Shown here: positions 44,938-53,781 of the stretch, in pieces
Position numbering within the stretch: the first letter of the stretch is position 1
Layout of the letters: every line of letters begins with the position of its first letter
Program-made: the position numbers and the translations under genes
Notes under the pieces: generated by a model
Database searches by the model: none
What the model saw: only the letters and a program-made list of their open reading frames with translations
Told to the model about the DNA's origin: nothing
Assembly: GCF_022539405.1 (NCBI RefSeq)
Contig: NZ_CP054394.1
Span: 1,056,501 to 1,120,500 of the forward strand
DNA length: 64,000 bases
From: Natranaerofaba carboxydovora
GTDB taxonomy: Bacteria > Bacillota > Natranaerobiia > Natranaerobiales > Natranaerofabaceae
Reading direction: 5' to 3'

Positions 44938-46050
44938 ATGAGCGATAGAAAAAGTTTCAAAGAAGCACCATCTGAGTATCCTGTAGACTTAGATGTTCTT
45001 CTAAAAGCTACTGCAAAAGTAGAAGGCTCTGACTTACACCTTGCTGTAGGGATACCACCTATGGTTAGAACCAAAGGCAGGCTGCTTGCTCTTGATTATC
45101 CTGTTTTTAAACCTGAAGTATTAGAGAATCTATTATACAATATTTTGGATGATGATAATATTAAACAATTTGAAGAAAAACTTGAATTAGACATTTCTTA
45201 TTCCATTGATGGAGTGGCTCGTTTTAGGTGTAACATAATGAAGCAGAGGGGAAGTGTGGCAGCAGTTTTTAGGGTTGTGCCTTATGATATACCTGAGCTT
45301 GATAGTCTTGGGTTTCCAGAGAAGGTCAAAGACCTGTGTCACTTGAACAGGGGAATTGTACTTGTGACAGGGCCTACCGGAAGTGGAAAATCAACAACTC
45401 TTGCTGCAATGATTAATAAGATTAATAGTGAACGTAGATTAAATATAGTCACAGTAGAAGACCCGATAGAATTCCTCCACAAGCACAAAAAGTCAGTAGT
45501 TAAACAAAGAGAAGTAGGAATAGACACTAACTCTTTTTCCAATGCTTTGCGCCATGTCCTTCGTCACGACCCGGATGTTATCTTGATTGGAGAGATGAGA
45601 GATTTGGAGAGTATCTCCATAGCTCTTACCGCTGCAGAGACTGGACACCTTGTATTCTCGACCTTACATACTCAGACAGCTCCCCTTACTATCAGTAGGA
45701 TTGTAGATGTATTTGACTCACACCAGAGAAAACAGGTTAGACAGCAACTAGCCAACTCCTTTAGAGGGGTTGTAGCCCAGCAGCTATTACCCACAGCAGA
45801 TGGAAAAGGCCGAGTGCCAGCTGTAGAACTTATGACAGATACCTCTGCTGTCAAAAACTTAATCAGAGAAGAAAAGGAACACCAGCTATACAGCACTATA
45901 CAGACAAGCAGAAACCTGGGTATGCAGACAATGGATCAAGCCCTTGCAGACCTATATCTAAAAGGAAAAGTAACAAAAGAAACAGTCCTTGAGCGCTGTA
46001 TAGATAAGAGTGAGATTGAGAGACTTATCCAAAAAGGACAATTTGGTTAA
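44938..46050 (+). CDS. pilT: type IV pilus retraction ATPase PilT
   Basis: Hexameric ATPase that depolymerises the pilus for twitching motility. 370 residues from ATG 44938, with GSDLHLAVGIPPMVR at the N-terminus, Walker A GPTGSGKST (145-153), the Asp box, Walker B (VILIGEMRD) and the His box (HLVFSTLHT). AAAGGA lies 10 bases before ATG 44938; an in-frame GTG at 44899 would add 13 residues. It implies that the pili retract. Confidence 0.94.
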   Translation: MSDRKSFKEAPSEYPVDLDVLLKATAKVEGSDLHLAVGIPPMVRTKGRLLALDYPVFKPEVLENLLYNILDDDNIKQFEEKLELDISYSIDGVARFRCNIMKQRGSVAAVFRVVPYDIPELDSLGFPEKVKDLCHLNRGIVLVTGPTGSGKSTTLAAMINKINSERRLNIVTVEDPIEFLHKHKKSVVKQREVGIDTNSFSNALRHVLRHDPDVILIGEMRDLESISIALTAAETGHLVFSTLHTQTAPLTISRIVDVFDSHQRKQVRQQLANSFRGVVAQQLLPTADGKGRVPAVELMTDTSAVKNLIREEKEHQLYSTIQTSRNLGMQTMDQALADLYLKGKVTKETVLERCIDKSEIERLIQKGQFG

Positions 46051-46119
46051 GATTTGATTTAGCAAAGAAGTTATTTTATAGAAGGAAAAGGAGGTTTTTA
46101 GTCGAATTGTACTATTAAC

Positions 46120-46230
46120 CACCTGAAAATGGCGAAGATAGGTAGTAAGACCTAGTGCCTATTTAAGACCTAACGCCCATTTAAGACCTAGTGCCTATTT
46201 GCCAGGCTGCTTGAATTTCAGGTGCCTGGC
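46120..46230 (+). promoter_or_regulatory. repeat-containing structured leader between pilT and the pilP-like gene
   Basis: Three tandem 18-base units (AAGACCTAGTGCCTATTT type) occupy 46147-46200. Directly behind is a hairpin GCCAGGC/GCCTGGC (46201-46207, 46224-46230). CACCTGAAA (46120-46128) can pair with TTTCAGGTG (46216-46224), which lies in that hairpin's loop, so the two pairings compete or form a pseudoknot. No T run follows, so a plain terminator is unlikely. Confidence 0.5.
46147..46200 (+). repeat. three 18-base tandem repeats
   Basis: Units at 46147-46164, 46165-46182 and 46183-46200; the first and third are identical, and the middle one differs at three positions. No spacers, so not a CRISPR array. 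Confidence 0.85.
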
Positions 46231-46272
46231 TTTACTTGTTATTAGGAAAGCTATAAGAAAGGGGTATAATTT

Positions 46273-46791
46273 TTGGAAGAAAACAATTTAGAACAGGATA
46301 GATTTGATAAACTTAAAAAAAAGATTTCATCAAATAAAAGGCTAGTTGTTTTAATTGGGATACTTATATTTTTGACTGCTTTTGCGATTACTCTTAACTT
46401 TATTGTATTTGGTTCTGTGAATGATTCTCCTCCTGAGGAAGTAGATGCTGATAAGGAGAATTTGGTTGAAGAAGATGATGAAGCAGATGAAGAGATAGAT
46501 ATGGATAAAGCAGTAGAACTTCTACCTTCTAATGATAATGATCTGGATGAAAAAGAAGATTATAAAGATAGGGATGGAGCTTCTTTGGATCCTTTTTCGG
46601 GACCTATGGAACTAAAAGGTGTGGTTATTGAAGGTGGAGGAGATAACTATGCAATCATCCTGGCAGATGGCAGAAGACGTATTGCCAAAGAAGGAGATAT
46701 CATATTTGGTGGTTGGGAAGTTTTAGAGGTTTCAAGGAATACAGTTGTACTTCAGTCAGGGGATAGAGACACAGAGCTTGAATTGGATTAA
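46273..46791 (+). CDS. PilP/GspC-like pilus assembly protein
   Basis: 172 residues: cytoplasmic N-terminus, one membrane helix (about 24-45), a very acidic linker (about 53-100) and a compact C-terminal beta domain (about 115-172: LKGVVIEGGGDNYAIILADGRRRIAKEGDIIFGGWEVLEVSRNTVVL). That domain has the look of PilP or GspC homology-region domains, which join the inner-membrane pilus platform to a secretin. The start is TTG with AAAGGGG 8 bases away. Assignment is by fold-like pattern and position. Confidence 0.7.
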   Translation: MEENNLEQDRFDKLKKKISSNKRLVVLIGILIFLTAFAITLNFIVFGSVNDSPPEEVDADKENLVEEDDEADEEIDMDKAVELLPSNDNDLDEKEDYKDRDGASLDPFSGPMELKGVVIEGGGDNYAIILADGRRRIAKEGDIIFGGWEVLEVSRNTVVLQSGDRDTELELD

Positions 46792-46844
46792 TTAAATCAT
46801 TACTTTTAAATTATAATTTTATTTTGGATAGGAGAATTAAAAGT

Positions 46845-47936
46845 ATGAAAACAGCAAAGCTAGCTATACATACGCGGTTTTTAATATTACCAGTTTTTAT
46901 AATGTCTATAATACTTATGTTTGTTTTTTCTAATGTTAATGGGAACATTGACTCGGTATCTGCTTCAAGTTCATTAGAATCATTTGAAATGGCTAATGGG
47001 ACGGCTTCCGGAGAAGAATGGGATCCTGACAGTGAACTAGTTGACCCCGGCAATATTACTGTTGATGTTAGAGACAGTGATATAAGGGATGCTTTATCTA
47101 TTATAGCAATAAAGATGGATGTTAATATAATATTCACAGAAGAACCTGTCGATGTGACCTTTCAGGTGGATAATGTGCCACCAAGAGAAGCATTAGAACT
47201 ATTGGTCCAAAAAGAAGGCTTAAACTATATAGAAGATGGGAATATAATTGTTGTTGGTAGTGGGGAGCGGCTGCAGGAGGACTTTTTTAGTCGTATGGAG
47301 CTTACCAGGTTTGATTTGTCTTATATAACATCCGAGCAGTTAGATGGGATAATTCAGGATATGGGTATTGATGTAGAAACTATTGTAATTGAAGATAACC
47401 CAGAGAGTATCTGGGTTCAGGGAACTTCTTTTTCACTGGTCAAAATAAAAGAGCTGGTGAATTCAATTGATCGGGAAGAGAACAGAGGAAGTATTGATGA
47501 CCTAGATTCTGAAGAAACCACTACCTTTACATTTAGCTTTCAAAACATTGTTGCTGAAGATGCTGTAGAAAGGCTTGAGGCTTATGGATTTGATGATGTA
47601 CAGACGGTTACCAGTAATCTTTCGGAGTTTAGTAACGAATTGATAGTAATTGTACCACCTCACAAAGAAGATGAGGTATATGAAAGCTTGTCAAGCATTG
47701 ATGAAGCTGGAGGGAGAGCAAGAGCTCCTATAACAACGGCAAGAGGGGAGAATGCATGGGAGGAACTTGCAGCTAAGAGAAGGCTTTTGAGTGATATGAC
47801 GGATTTATCTGTTGATGATATGTTCATCTCAGAAAATATATCTGGAGATGAAGAAGAACCTCATCATGTGCTTTGGACAGATAAGCCAGCTGACAAAATA
47901 AATTATCTACAGAATTTAGTTGAAAGTTTTGAATAG
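46845..47936 (+). CDS. secretin N-domain protein without the secretin pore
   Basis: 363 residues with an N-terminal membrane segment or signal (about 13-34), followed by secretin-type N domains: an STN-like domain (ITVDVRDSDIRDALSIIAIKMDVNIIF...), an N1-like domain (FDLSYITSEQLDGIIQDMG...IWVQGTSFSLVKIKELVNSID) and another copy (FSFQNIVAEDAVERLEAYGF). The C-terminal beta-barrel of PilQ/GspD is absent, as expected where there is no outer membrane. GGAG lies 10 bases before ATG 46845. It is placed where pilQ would be in a diderm locus. Confidence 0.75.
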   Translation: MKTAKLAIHTRFLILPVFIMSIILMFVFSNVNGNIDSVSASSSLESFEMANGTASGEEWDPDSELVDPGNITVDVRDSDIRDALSIIAIKMDVNIIFTEEPVDVTFQVDNVPPREALELLVQKEGLNYIEDGNIIVVGSGERLQEDFFSRMELTRFDLSYITSEQLDGIIQDMGIDVETIVIEDNPESIWVQGTSFSLVKIKELVNSIDREENRGSIDDLDSEETTTFTFSFQNIVAEDAVERLEAYGFDDVQTVTSNLSEFSNELIVIVPPHKEDEVYESLSSIDEAGGRARAPITTARGENAWEELAAKRRLLSDMTDLSVDDMFISENISGDEEEPHHVLWTDKPADKINYLQNLVESFE

Positions 47937-47968
47937 CAAAGCATGCTTGTTGAAGGGAGCTTTGGTTT

Positions 47969-49180
47969 ATGGCTACTTATAGCTATGAAATAGTTGATAG
48001 AAGTGGGGCTATATCAACGGGTAATATAGAAGCAGAAAGTGAAAATGAAGCTGTCGAAAGACTTAGGGGTATGGGTTATTATATTACCGAAATAAAAGAG
48101 GTGAAAAGCTCTAGCTTCAACCAATTGCAGAATTTAACACCGAGGAAAAAAGTTAAGCTTGCTGATCTAAGCATGTTTAGTAGACAGCTTGCTTCTATGT
48201 TAGAAGCAGGCATTCCCCTTGCCCGCTCCCTTGCTACCTTAAGTAAACAAACCACTAGCCCAACCTTAAAAAAAACAATTGAAGAAGTGGCAGATAGTGT
48301 TGAATCAGGCAATAGCTTTTCTGACTCGCTAAGTGAACATCCAAGGGTTTTTAGCAACCTTTATGTGGGTATGGTTAACTCTGGAGAAGTAGGCGGTAAT
48401 TTGGAAGAAGCCCTTACCAGGTTATCTGATCAATTGGATAAAGACAAAGCTTTGCAGGATAATATTAAGTCTGCAACTTTTTATCCTATTATGGTTGTAG
48501 CTTTTGCCTTCTTAATACTTCTTGCAATGATGATATTTGTTGTGCCAATTTTTGTTGAAATGTTTCCACCTGATACTGTACTTCCCCTTCCTACGAGAAT
48601 TGTAATAGCTTTTTCTGATTCTTTAAGATTCTTTTGGTATATATGGCTTTTGATGGGAGTGTTAATTGCGGCTTCTGTAAGATATTATATTAGGTCTTCA
48701 ACTGGAGGTTATTTTATCAGCAGGATCAAGTTAAAGCTGCCTGTATTTGGAGACTTATTTCAAAAAGCATTAGTTGCAAGATTTGCAAGGACATTAGCAA
48801 CCTTACTTGCTGGTGGCCTTCCTGTACTGCAGGCTTTAGAAAGTGCTAGTCAGTCTTCTGGAAGTGTTATCTTAGAAGAACATGTAGATGCTGCCAAAGA
48901 ACAGATACAGGAAGGAAGTAACATAGCTGATCCACTTGCTGAAAGCGCTATGTTTCCTCCAATGGTTATCCAAATGATTTCTATTGGTGAAGAAAGTGGT
49001 CAGTTATCTTCACTTTTGGATAGAATAGCTGACTTTTATGAAAAAGAAGTAGAATCCCTCACAAAAGGCCTTACAGCTATGCTTGAACCTTTTTTGTTGG
49101 TTTTTATTGGAGTTGTAGTTGGAGGTATTGTAATATCTCTTTACCTACCTATATTTACTGCCATTACAGAAGTAGTATAG
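47969..49180 (+). CDS. pilC: type IV pilus platform protein PilC
   Basis: Polytopic inner-membrane protein on which the pilus is built. 403 residues with two copies of the GspF domain (about 70-190 and 270-395; for example FSRQLASMLEAGIPLARSL and FARTLATLLAGGLPVLQAL) and three main hydrophobic segments. The N-terminal soluble part begins MATYSYEIVDRSG. AAGGGAG precedes the ATG. Confidence 0.95.
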   Translation: MATYSYEIVDRSGAISTGNIEAESENEAVERLRGMGYYITEIKEVKSSSFNQLQNLTPRKKVKLADLSMFSRQLASMLEAGIPLARSLATLSKQTTSPTLKKTIEEVADSVESGNSFSDSLSEHPRVFSNLYVGMVNSGEVGGNLEEALTRLSDQLDKDKALQDNIKSATFYPIMVVAFAFLILLAMMIFVVPIFVEMFPPDTVLPLPTRIVIAFSDSLRFFWYIWLLMGVLIAASVRYYIRSSTGGYFISRIKLKLPVFGDLFQKALVARFARTLATLLAGGLPVLQALESASQSSGSVILEEHVDAAKEQIQEGSNIADPLAESAMFPPMVIQMISIGEESGQLSSLLDRIADFYEKEVESLTKGLTAMLEPFLLVFIGVVVGGIVISLYLPIFTAITEVV

Positions 49181-49226
49181 TTGGTGAGGATAGCGCAAAT
49201 TTATGATTTCTGGAGGAATTAGCTAG

Positions 49227-50615
49227 ATGTTAAAAAAGTTGTTAGGTAAAAAAAATATAATTGGGCTAGAAATAAATGACAAAGAAATAAAGGCTGTCGA
49301 GTTAAGTGAAAGAAAAGGACAGATTGATATAGTGAATTTTGGCAGTAAAAACCTTCCAAAAGGTGCGGTTAAGGAAGGTATCGTGGTTAAACCTGATATA
49401 GTGGGACAAACACTTGCAGAGTTGTGGCAGGAGTCAAAATTTAAAGAACGCAACGTGGTGATGGGGCTAGCAAATCAAAATGTACTGGTTAGATTTACGA
49501 GTTTTCCAAAAGTGGATAAATCAAAATTGGACAATATGATTAAATACCAGGCAAGTGAATATATGCCAGTTTCTCTTGACAAAGACACCGTGGTATTTGA
49601 CTATTCCATAATTGGTGAGACTGTTCAGAGTGATAACGATATGTGGGAGGTTTTAATGGTAGCTGGCAAAAGAGATATGATAGATGGTTTTATTACTTCC
49701 CTAAAAATAGCAGGACTAAATCCTAAAGAAATAGAGGTGCTTCCATTAAGCCTATTGGGGCTATTAAATGTTCAGAATGAGAAGAAAGTAGTAGCTATAG
49801 TTGATATATCTTATGGCATAAGTAATCTCTTGATAGTTGACAGCAAAAAACCACGCCTTGCCAGAATGATGCCTACTGCTTATGAAGATGAAAGTGAAGA
49901 AGAAAGTGAAGATGAAAAAGTTAAAGAGGATAGAAAAGAAGACGAAGACAAGGACAAAGAAAAAGAAAAAGAAGAGAGCAAAGAAGAGACTAACGAAGAC
50001 TTTGAAATGATAGGAGAAAAGGAAGTAAAAGAAAAAGAGGCTGAAGCAGAATATGCAAAGAATGAGATAGAAGAAGGGAAAGAAGAAGCAGCGGCATCTG
50101 TAACCGATAATAGCGAAGATATGAGAATAGACTCAGAAGATGAATTAGTGGAAGAGCTAGACGTTGAAATAATAGATGATCCAGAGGCTTATATAAATGA
50201 AGAGATGGAAGAAGAAACAGTCGAAGAACCTGTTAATGATATGAATCAAGATGATGATGAAGAAATAAAATTATTTTTAGCTAAAGAAGAAAGAGAATTA
50301 GAGGAAGAGAAGATTCAGGAAGAAACAGAAGAATACATGGATACATGGAATTTCATGCTGGTGAATAATATCAGGGTTTCTGTAGATTTTTATCAATCCA
50401 GGGGAAGTGTAGAGCCTGTCGAGAAAATCCTGTTATGTGGGAAAAACACAGATGATGAAAATTTAATATCTTCTATTGAAAGCCAGGTTGGAGTAGATGT
50501 AGAAGTTATTGATCCTTTAAAAGTACTAGCCATTAATAATTCTGTTGATAAAGACATTAATGCAACAGAGTACTCGCTATGTCTATGCCTAGCATACAAT
50601 GGATTGGAGGTATAA
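49227..50615 (+). CDS. pilM: PilM-like ATPase with a large acidic insertion
   Basis: Actin-like cytoplasmic protein that binds the PilN tail and couples motor and platform. 462 residues. The N-terminal lobe is normal (IIGLEINDKEIKAVEL, KYQASEYMPVSLDKDTVVFDY, VVAIVDISYGISNLLIV). Between about residues 215 and 375 lies an insertion of roughly 150 residues made mostly of Glu, Asp and Lys; the fold then resumes with NNIRVSVDFYQSRG and KILLCG. The GGAGG for the next gene overlaps its 3' end. The insertion is far longer than in usual PilM proteins (about 350 residues). Confidence 0.88.
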   Translation: MLKKLLGKKNIIGLEINDKEIKAVELSERKGQIDIVNFGSKNLPKGAVKEGIVVKPDIVGQTLAELWQESKFKERNVVMGLANQNVLVRFTSFPKVDKSKLDNMIKYQASEYMPVSLDKDTVVFDYSIIGETVQSDNDMWEVLMVAGKRDMIDGFITSLKIAGLNPKEIEVLPLSLLGLLNVQNEKKVVAIVDISYGISNLLIVDSKKPRLARMMPTAYEDESEEESEDEKVKEDRKEDEDKDKEKEKEESKEETNEDFEMIGEKEVKEKEAEAEYAKNEIEEGKEEAAASVTDNSEDMRIDSEDELVEELDVEIIDDPEAYINEEMEEETVEEPVNDMNQDDDEEIKLFLAKEERELEEEKIQEETEEYMDTWNFMLVNNIRVSVDFYQSRGSVEPVEKILLCGKNTDDENLISSIESQVGVDVEVIDPLKVLAINNSVDKDINATEYSLCLCLAYNGLEV

Positions 50616-50618
50616 TAT

Positions 50619-51254
50619 TTGGAAACTATAAGCCTTTTACCTCCGGAGATCAAAGAAAAAAATCAAAGAAGACAACAGGTTATACTATTGGCATTTGTTT
50701 CTTCGTTAATGTTGATTTTGTTTGCTATAGTTTATACAGGGCTTATTATTTATACAGGAAGTGTCGACACACAAATTGATGAAATAACCGAGGAAAGAAA
50801 AGAGGTACAAAGACAGATTGAAAGTTTAGAGCCCTATCGTCAAATAAATAATTTGATAATTAACTATGATGATACTATCGAGAGTTCTGTAGGTGATATG
50901 CCTAATTGGGGCTATTTGATGAATGATATAAGTCAAAATATATCAAATGAATTATGGTTTTTTTATTTTTATATGGTTGATGGTGAGTACAATAATGATA
51001 ATGATGATAACGGTGGTAGCGAAAATAAAAAAGGAGAACTAAATATAAATGGTTATGCCTTACGACACGAAGATGTCGCCAATTGGCTTGACGAACTTGA
51101 ACAGAATAAACAGCTAACTGAGGTAGAACTTGAATATATAATTGAATCAACTGATGATAGAGATGATAGGGAAGTGGTAGAATTTTATATTACAGCCCGG
51201 GTGATACCTGATGAATTCAAAAGCCCTCTAGAAAGAGAGGGATTAACTAAATGA
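50619..51254 (+). CDS. pilN: PilN-like pilus assembly protein
   Basis: 211 residues. The cytoplasmic N-terminus METISLLPPEIKEKN holds the PilM-binding motif of PilN (xINLLP type). One membrane helix (about 21-44), a coiled coil and a C-terminal alpha/beta domain follow (FYFYMVDGEY, ELNINGYALRHEDVANWLDEL). The start is TTG with GGAGG 8 bases upstream. The stop overlaps the pilO start. Confidence 0.85.
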   Translation: METISLLPPEIKEKNQRRQQVILLAFVSSLMLILFAIVYTGLIIYTGSVDTQIDEITEERKEVQRQIESLEPYRQINNLIINYDDTIESSVGDMPNWGYLMNDISQNISNELWFFYFYMVDGEYNNDNDDNGGSENKKGELNINGYALRHEDVANWLDELEQNKQLTEVELEYIIESTDDRDDREVVEFYITARVIPDEFKSPLEREGLTK

Positions 51255-51808
51255 ATCTAAATATAGATATAAAGTCAATAAAATTGAATAAAAAAGCTAG
51301 AACGATATTATTTATTATAGCGGGGTTTTTGTTATTTTTGCTCCTCTTTTATGTGACCTATATGCAGTTTCAAAGCTTAGCTGATTCTAGGGAAGAATTA
51401 GCTTATGAAAAAGAAAACCTCTCAGAAGAGAAGTCAGAGCTAGCCTGGTTACAAGAATTAAAAGAAAATGAATCACTAATGAAAGAGCAAATAACAGTAC
51501 TACAAAATGCGCTTCCTGAATCTTCAGAGAAAAGCAATATTATTAGATACATACGAGGCTCTATTCATAGCAGTGGTAATATCCTAGACATTAATTTCGA
51601 AAGCCAAGTGTCAAATGAGAATTATATTGAACAGCCTATTCATATAGTTTTTGAGGGAAGATATGAAGGCTTAGTTAGTCTTATTAATAACCTAAATACC
51701 TCACCAAGGGCATTTAGGATTGATGAGATTGAGATTTATAGTGGTAGCGAGGGACTTCCCCAAATTATGGCTGATGTATATGTTAGTGCTTTTTATTTAA
51801 ATAAATAA
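51251..51808 (+). CDS. pilO: PilO-like pilus assembly protein
   Basis: 185 residues: a short N-terminal cytoplasmic tail, one membrane helix (about 15-37), a coiled coil (about 40-85) and a ferredoxin-like C-terminal domain (HIVFEGRYEGLVSLINNLNTSPRAFRIDEI). It pairs with PilN in the platform. The start overlaps the pilN stop by four bases (ATGA), so the partners are coupled. Confidence 0.85.
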   Translation: MNLNIDIKSIKLNKKARTILFIIAGFLLFLLLFYVTYMQFQSLADSREELAYEKENLSEEKSELAWLQELKENESLMKEQITVLQNALPESSEKSNIIRYIRGSIHSSGNILDINFESQVSNENYIEQPIHIVFEGRYEGLVSLINNLNTSPRAFRIDEIEIYSGSEGLPQIMADVYVSAFYLNK

Positions 51809-51906
51809 CTAATGTTTAATAAAATTAAAACTGTTTTTTTATATTTAATATTAATGTTTTGATTGGCATAAAAATTATTTTATTCTTTATTAGAGGTGGG
51901 TTTATT

Positions 51907-53604
51907 TTGGCGCCAAAGAAATCATATTTTACGGATTTTTTGATTGAGATGGGCGAATTGACAGATGAACAGCTTCAGGATGCTGTGGAAAAACAAAAAA
52001 ATTCTACGGAGAAAAAATATCTTGGGCAAATACTTGTTGAACTTGGTTATGTTAGCGAAGAGGCTATTACAAGAGCGGTAGCAGCTCAGGCTGGCGTTCC
52101 CTTCGTTAGTTTAGAAGAATACTCCATTGATGAAGCGGCTACCAAATTGCTTAATGCCTCCCAGATAAAAAAATATGAGGCTTTGCCTATTGGGTTTGAA
52201 AGTGAAAAGCTTGTAATCGCAATGGCTCAGCCTAGAAATATTATATCAATTGATGATTTGCGAATAATTACTGGTTATGAAATAAAGCCTGTAATTGTTA
52301 CTGACAGTCAGCTAAAAGAAAGTATCAGAAAATATACTGATGCTGACTTAGACTTTGATGATACAGATCTTGCTGAAGAAGTAGAAGAGATGACTTCGAA
52401 TGAAGAAGTGATAACAGCAGAAGGTGAAACAGGAGATGACAGACCTGCTGTTAAACTTGTTAATTTAATCTTTGCAAGGGCAGTTAGAGCAGGAGCAAGC
52501 GATATTCATTTGGAGCCTCAAGAAAAGGGTTTTAGAGTTCGCTTTAGAATAGATGGTGTGCTTCATGAAGTAATGCAGCCCCCTAGAAGGATGCATCCTT
52601 CAGTTATATCAAGGGTAAAGGTTATGAGTAATATGGATATTGCAGAAAAAAGAATCCCTCAAGACGGAAGGATAACTTTAAAAGTAGAAAATAGGACAAT
52701 TGATGTTAGGGTAGCATCCTTACCAACTGCTTTTGGAGAAAAGATAACTTTGAGAATTCTTGACAGATCTGTGGGAGTCTTTACTTTAGAAGAACTAGGT
52801 ATCCCAGCAAAAGACCTGGACAAATTATACAAAGTATTAAGACAGCCCTATGGCTTTGTCCTTGCTACAGGACCTACTGGAAGCGGTAAAAGCACAACTT
52901 TGTACGCCATATTAAGCCACTTAAACAATGTCAATAAACATATTGTAACAATGGAAGACCCTATTGAAAGACGTATGGGTGGGATTAACCAGGTACAGGT
53001 GAATGAGCAGGCAGGCCTCACCTTTGCTTCAGGTCTAAGATCTCTTTTGCGTAATGACCCTGACATCGCTCTTGTAGGGGAGATAAGGGATATAGAGACA
53101 GCTAAAATTTCTGTTGAGGCTTCGCTAACAGGACACCTTGTTCTCTCGACTCTTCATACTAATGAAGCTGCAGGCGCAATCTCAAGGATGAATGATATGG
53201 GGATAGAACCATATCTTACAGCATCATCATTGGTCTGTGTTGTTGGTCAGCGGCTTGTAAGAACATTATGTAATAACTGCAAAGTACCATATGAGTACCA
53301 AACAGAAGAATTGCTAAAAAGAGTCCCTAATTTCCCTATCAATGAAGATGAAGAGAGTATTCAACTTTATAGGCATGAAGGGTGTGAAAGCTGCGGTGAT
53401 ACGGGCTACAAAGGTAGAGCCGGAGTATATGAAGTTCTTATAGCATCTGATGAGATAGCAAGGCTAACAGTTGACAAGGCTTCAACTAAAGAAATTTCAA
53501 ACAAGGCCAAATCTGAAGGAATGACTCCAATGATACAACATGGTTTTACAAAAGTTAGAGAAGGTGTTACTACTTTGGAGGAAGTCTTAAGGGTGATTGT
53601 ATAA
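51907..53604 (+). CDS. pilB: type IV pilus assembly ATPase PilB
   Basis: Motor ATPase for pilus extension. 565 residues from TTG 51907, which has GAGGTGGG 6-7 bases upstream. The N-terminal MshEN-type domain (about 5-150: TDFLIEMGELTDEQLQDAV and LGQILVELGYVSEEAITRAV) is a c-di-GMP-binding fold in MshE relatives. Walker A GPTGSGKST is at 322-330, Walker B is in RNDPDIALVGEIRD, and the zinc cysteines are CNNC and CESC. It closes the pilus operon and is followed by a terminator. Binding of c-di-GMP would fit the many c-di-GMP enzymes nearby, but is inference. Confidence 0.95.
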   Translation: MAPKKSYFTDFLIEMGELTDEQLQDAVEKQKNSTEKKYLGQILVELGYVSEEAITRAVAAQAGVPFVSLEEYSIDEAATKLLNASQIKKYEALPIGFESEKLVIAMAQPRNIISIDDLRIITGYEIKPVIVTDSQLKESIRKYTDADLDFDDTDLAEEVEEMTSNEEVITAEGETGDDRPAVKLVNLIFARAVRAGASDIHLEPQEKGFRVRFRIDGVLHEVMQPPRRMHPSVISRVKVMSNMDIAEKRIPQDGRITLKVENRTIDVRVASLPTAFGEKITLRILDRSVGVFTLEELGIPAKDLDKLYKVLRQPYGFVLATGPTGSGKSTTLYAILSHLNNVNKHIVTMEDPIERRMGGINQVQVNEQAGLTFASGLRSLLRNDPDIALVGEIRDIETAKISVEASLTGHLVLSTLHTNEAAGAISRMNDMGIEPYLTASSLVCVVGQRLVRTLCNNCKVPYEYQTEELLKRVPNFPINEDEESIQLYRHEGCESCGDTGYKGRAGVYEVLIASDEIARLTVDKASTKEISNKAKSEGMTPMIQHGFTKVREGVTTLEEVLRVIV

Positions 53605-53623
53605 ATAATATTGTAAATTCTTG

Positions 53624-53654
53624 CCCCTACTAAATAAAAGAGTAGGGGTTTTTA
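53624..53654 (+). terminator. terminator after pilB
   Basis: CCCCTACT/AGTAGGGG, a perfect 8-bp stem with a 9-base loop and five T residues. Confidence 0.85.
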
Positions 53655-53719
53655 TTATTATAAAAAAATACCACATTTAAAAAAGGGGAAGTGGGGATAA
53701 GTTTAGAAGTATATAACGG

Positions 53720-53736
53720 AAATTGTCAGACAATTT
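53720..53736. promoter_or_regulatory. 17-base palindrome before the phosphatase gene
   Basis: AAATTGTC-A-GACAATTT is perfect and 45 bases before the ATG; a candidate operator. Confidence 0.4.
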
Positions 53737-53781
53737 ATTTAAACCCAATTTTTAACGTATTTATTTAAAGGAGAATCTTGA

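Noticed and set aside
46147-46200. Possible CRISPR array
   Set aside because: Only three 18-base units in direct contact, without spacers, and no cas genes in the window.
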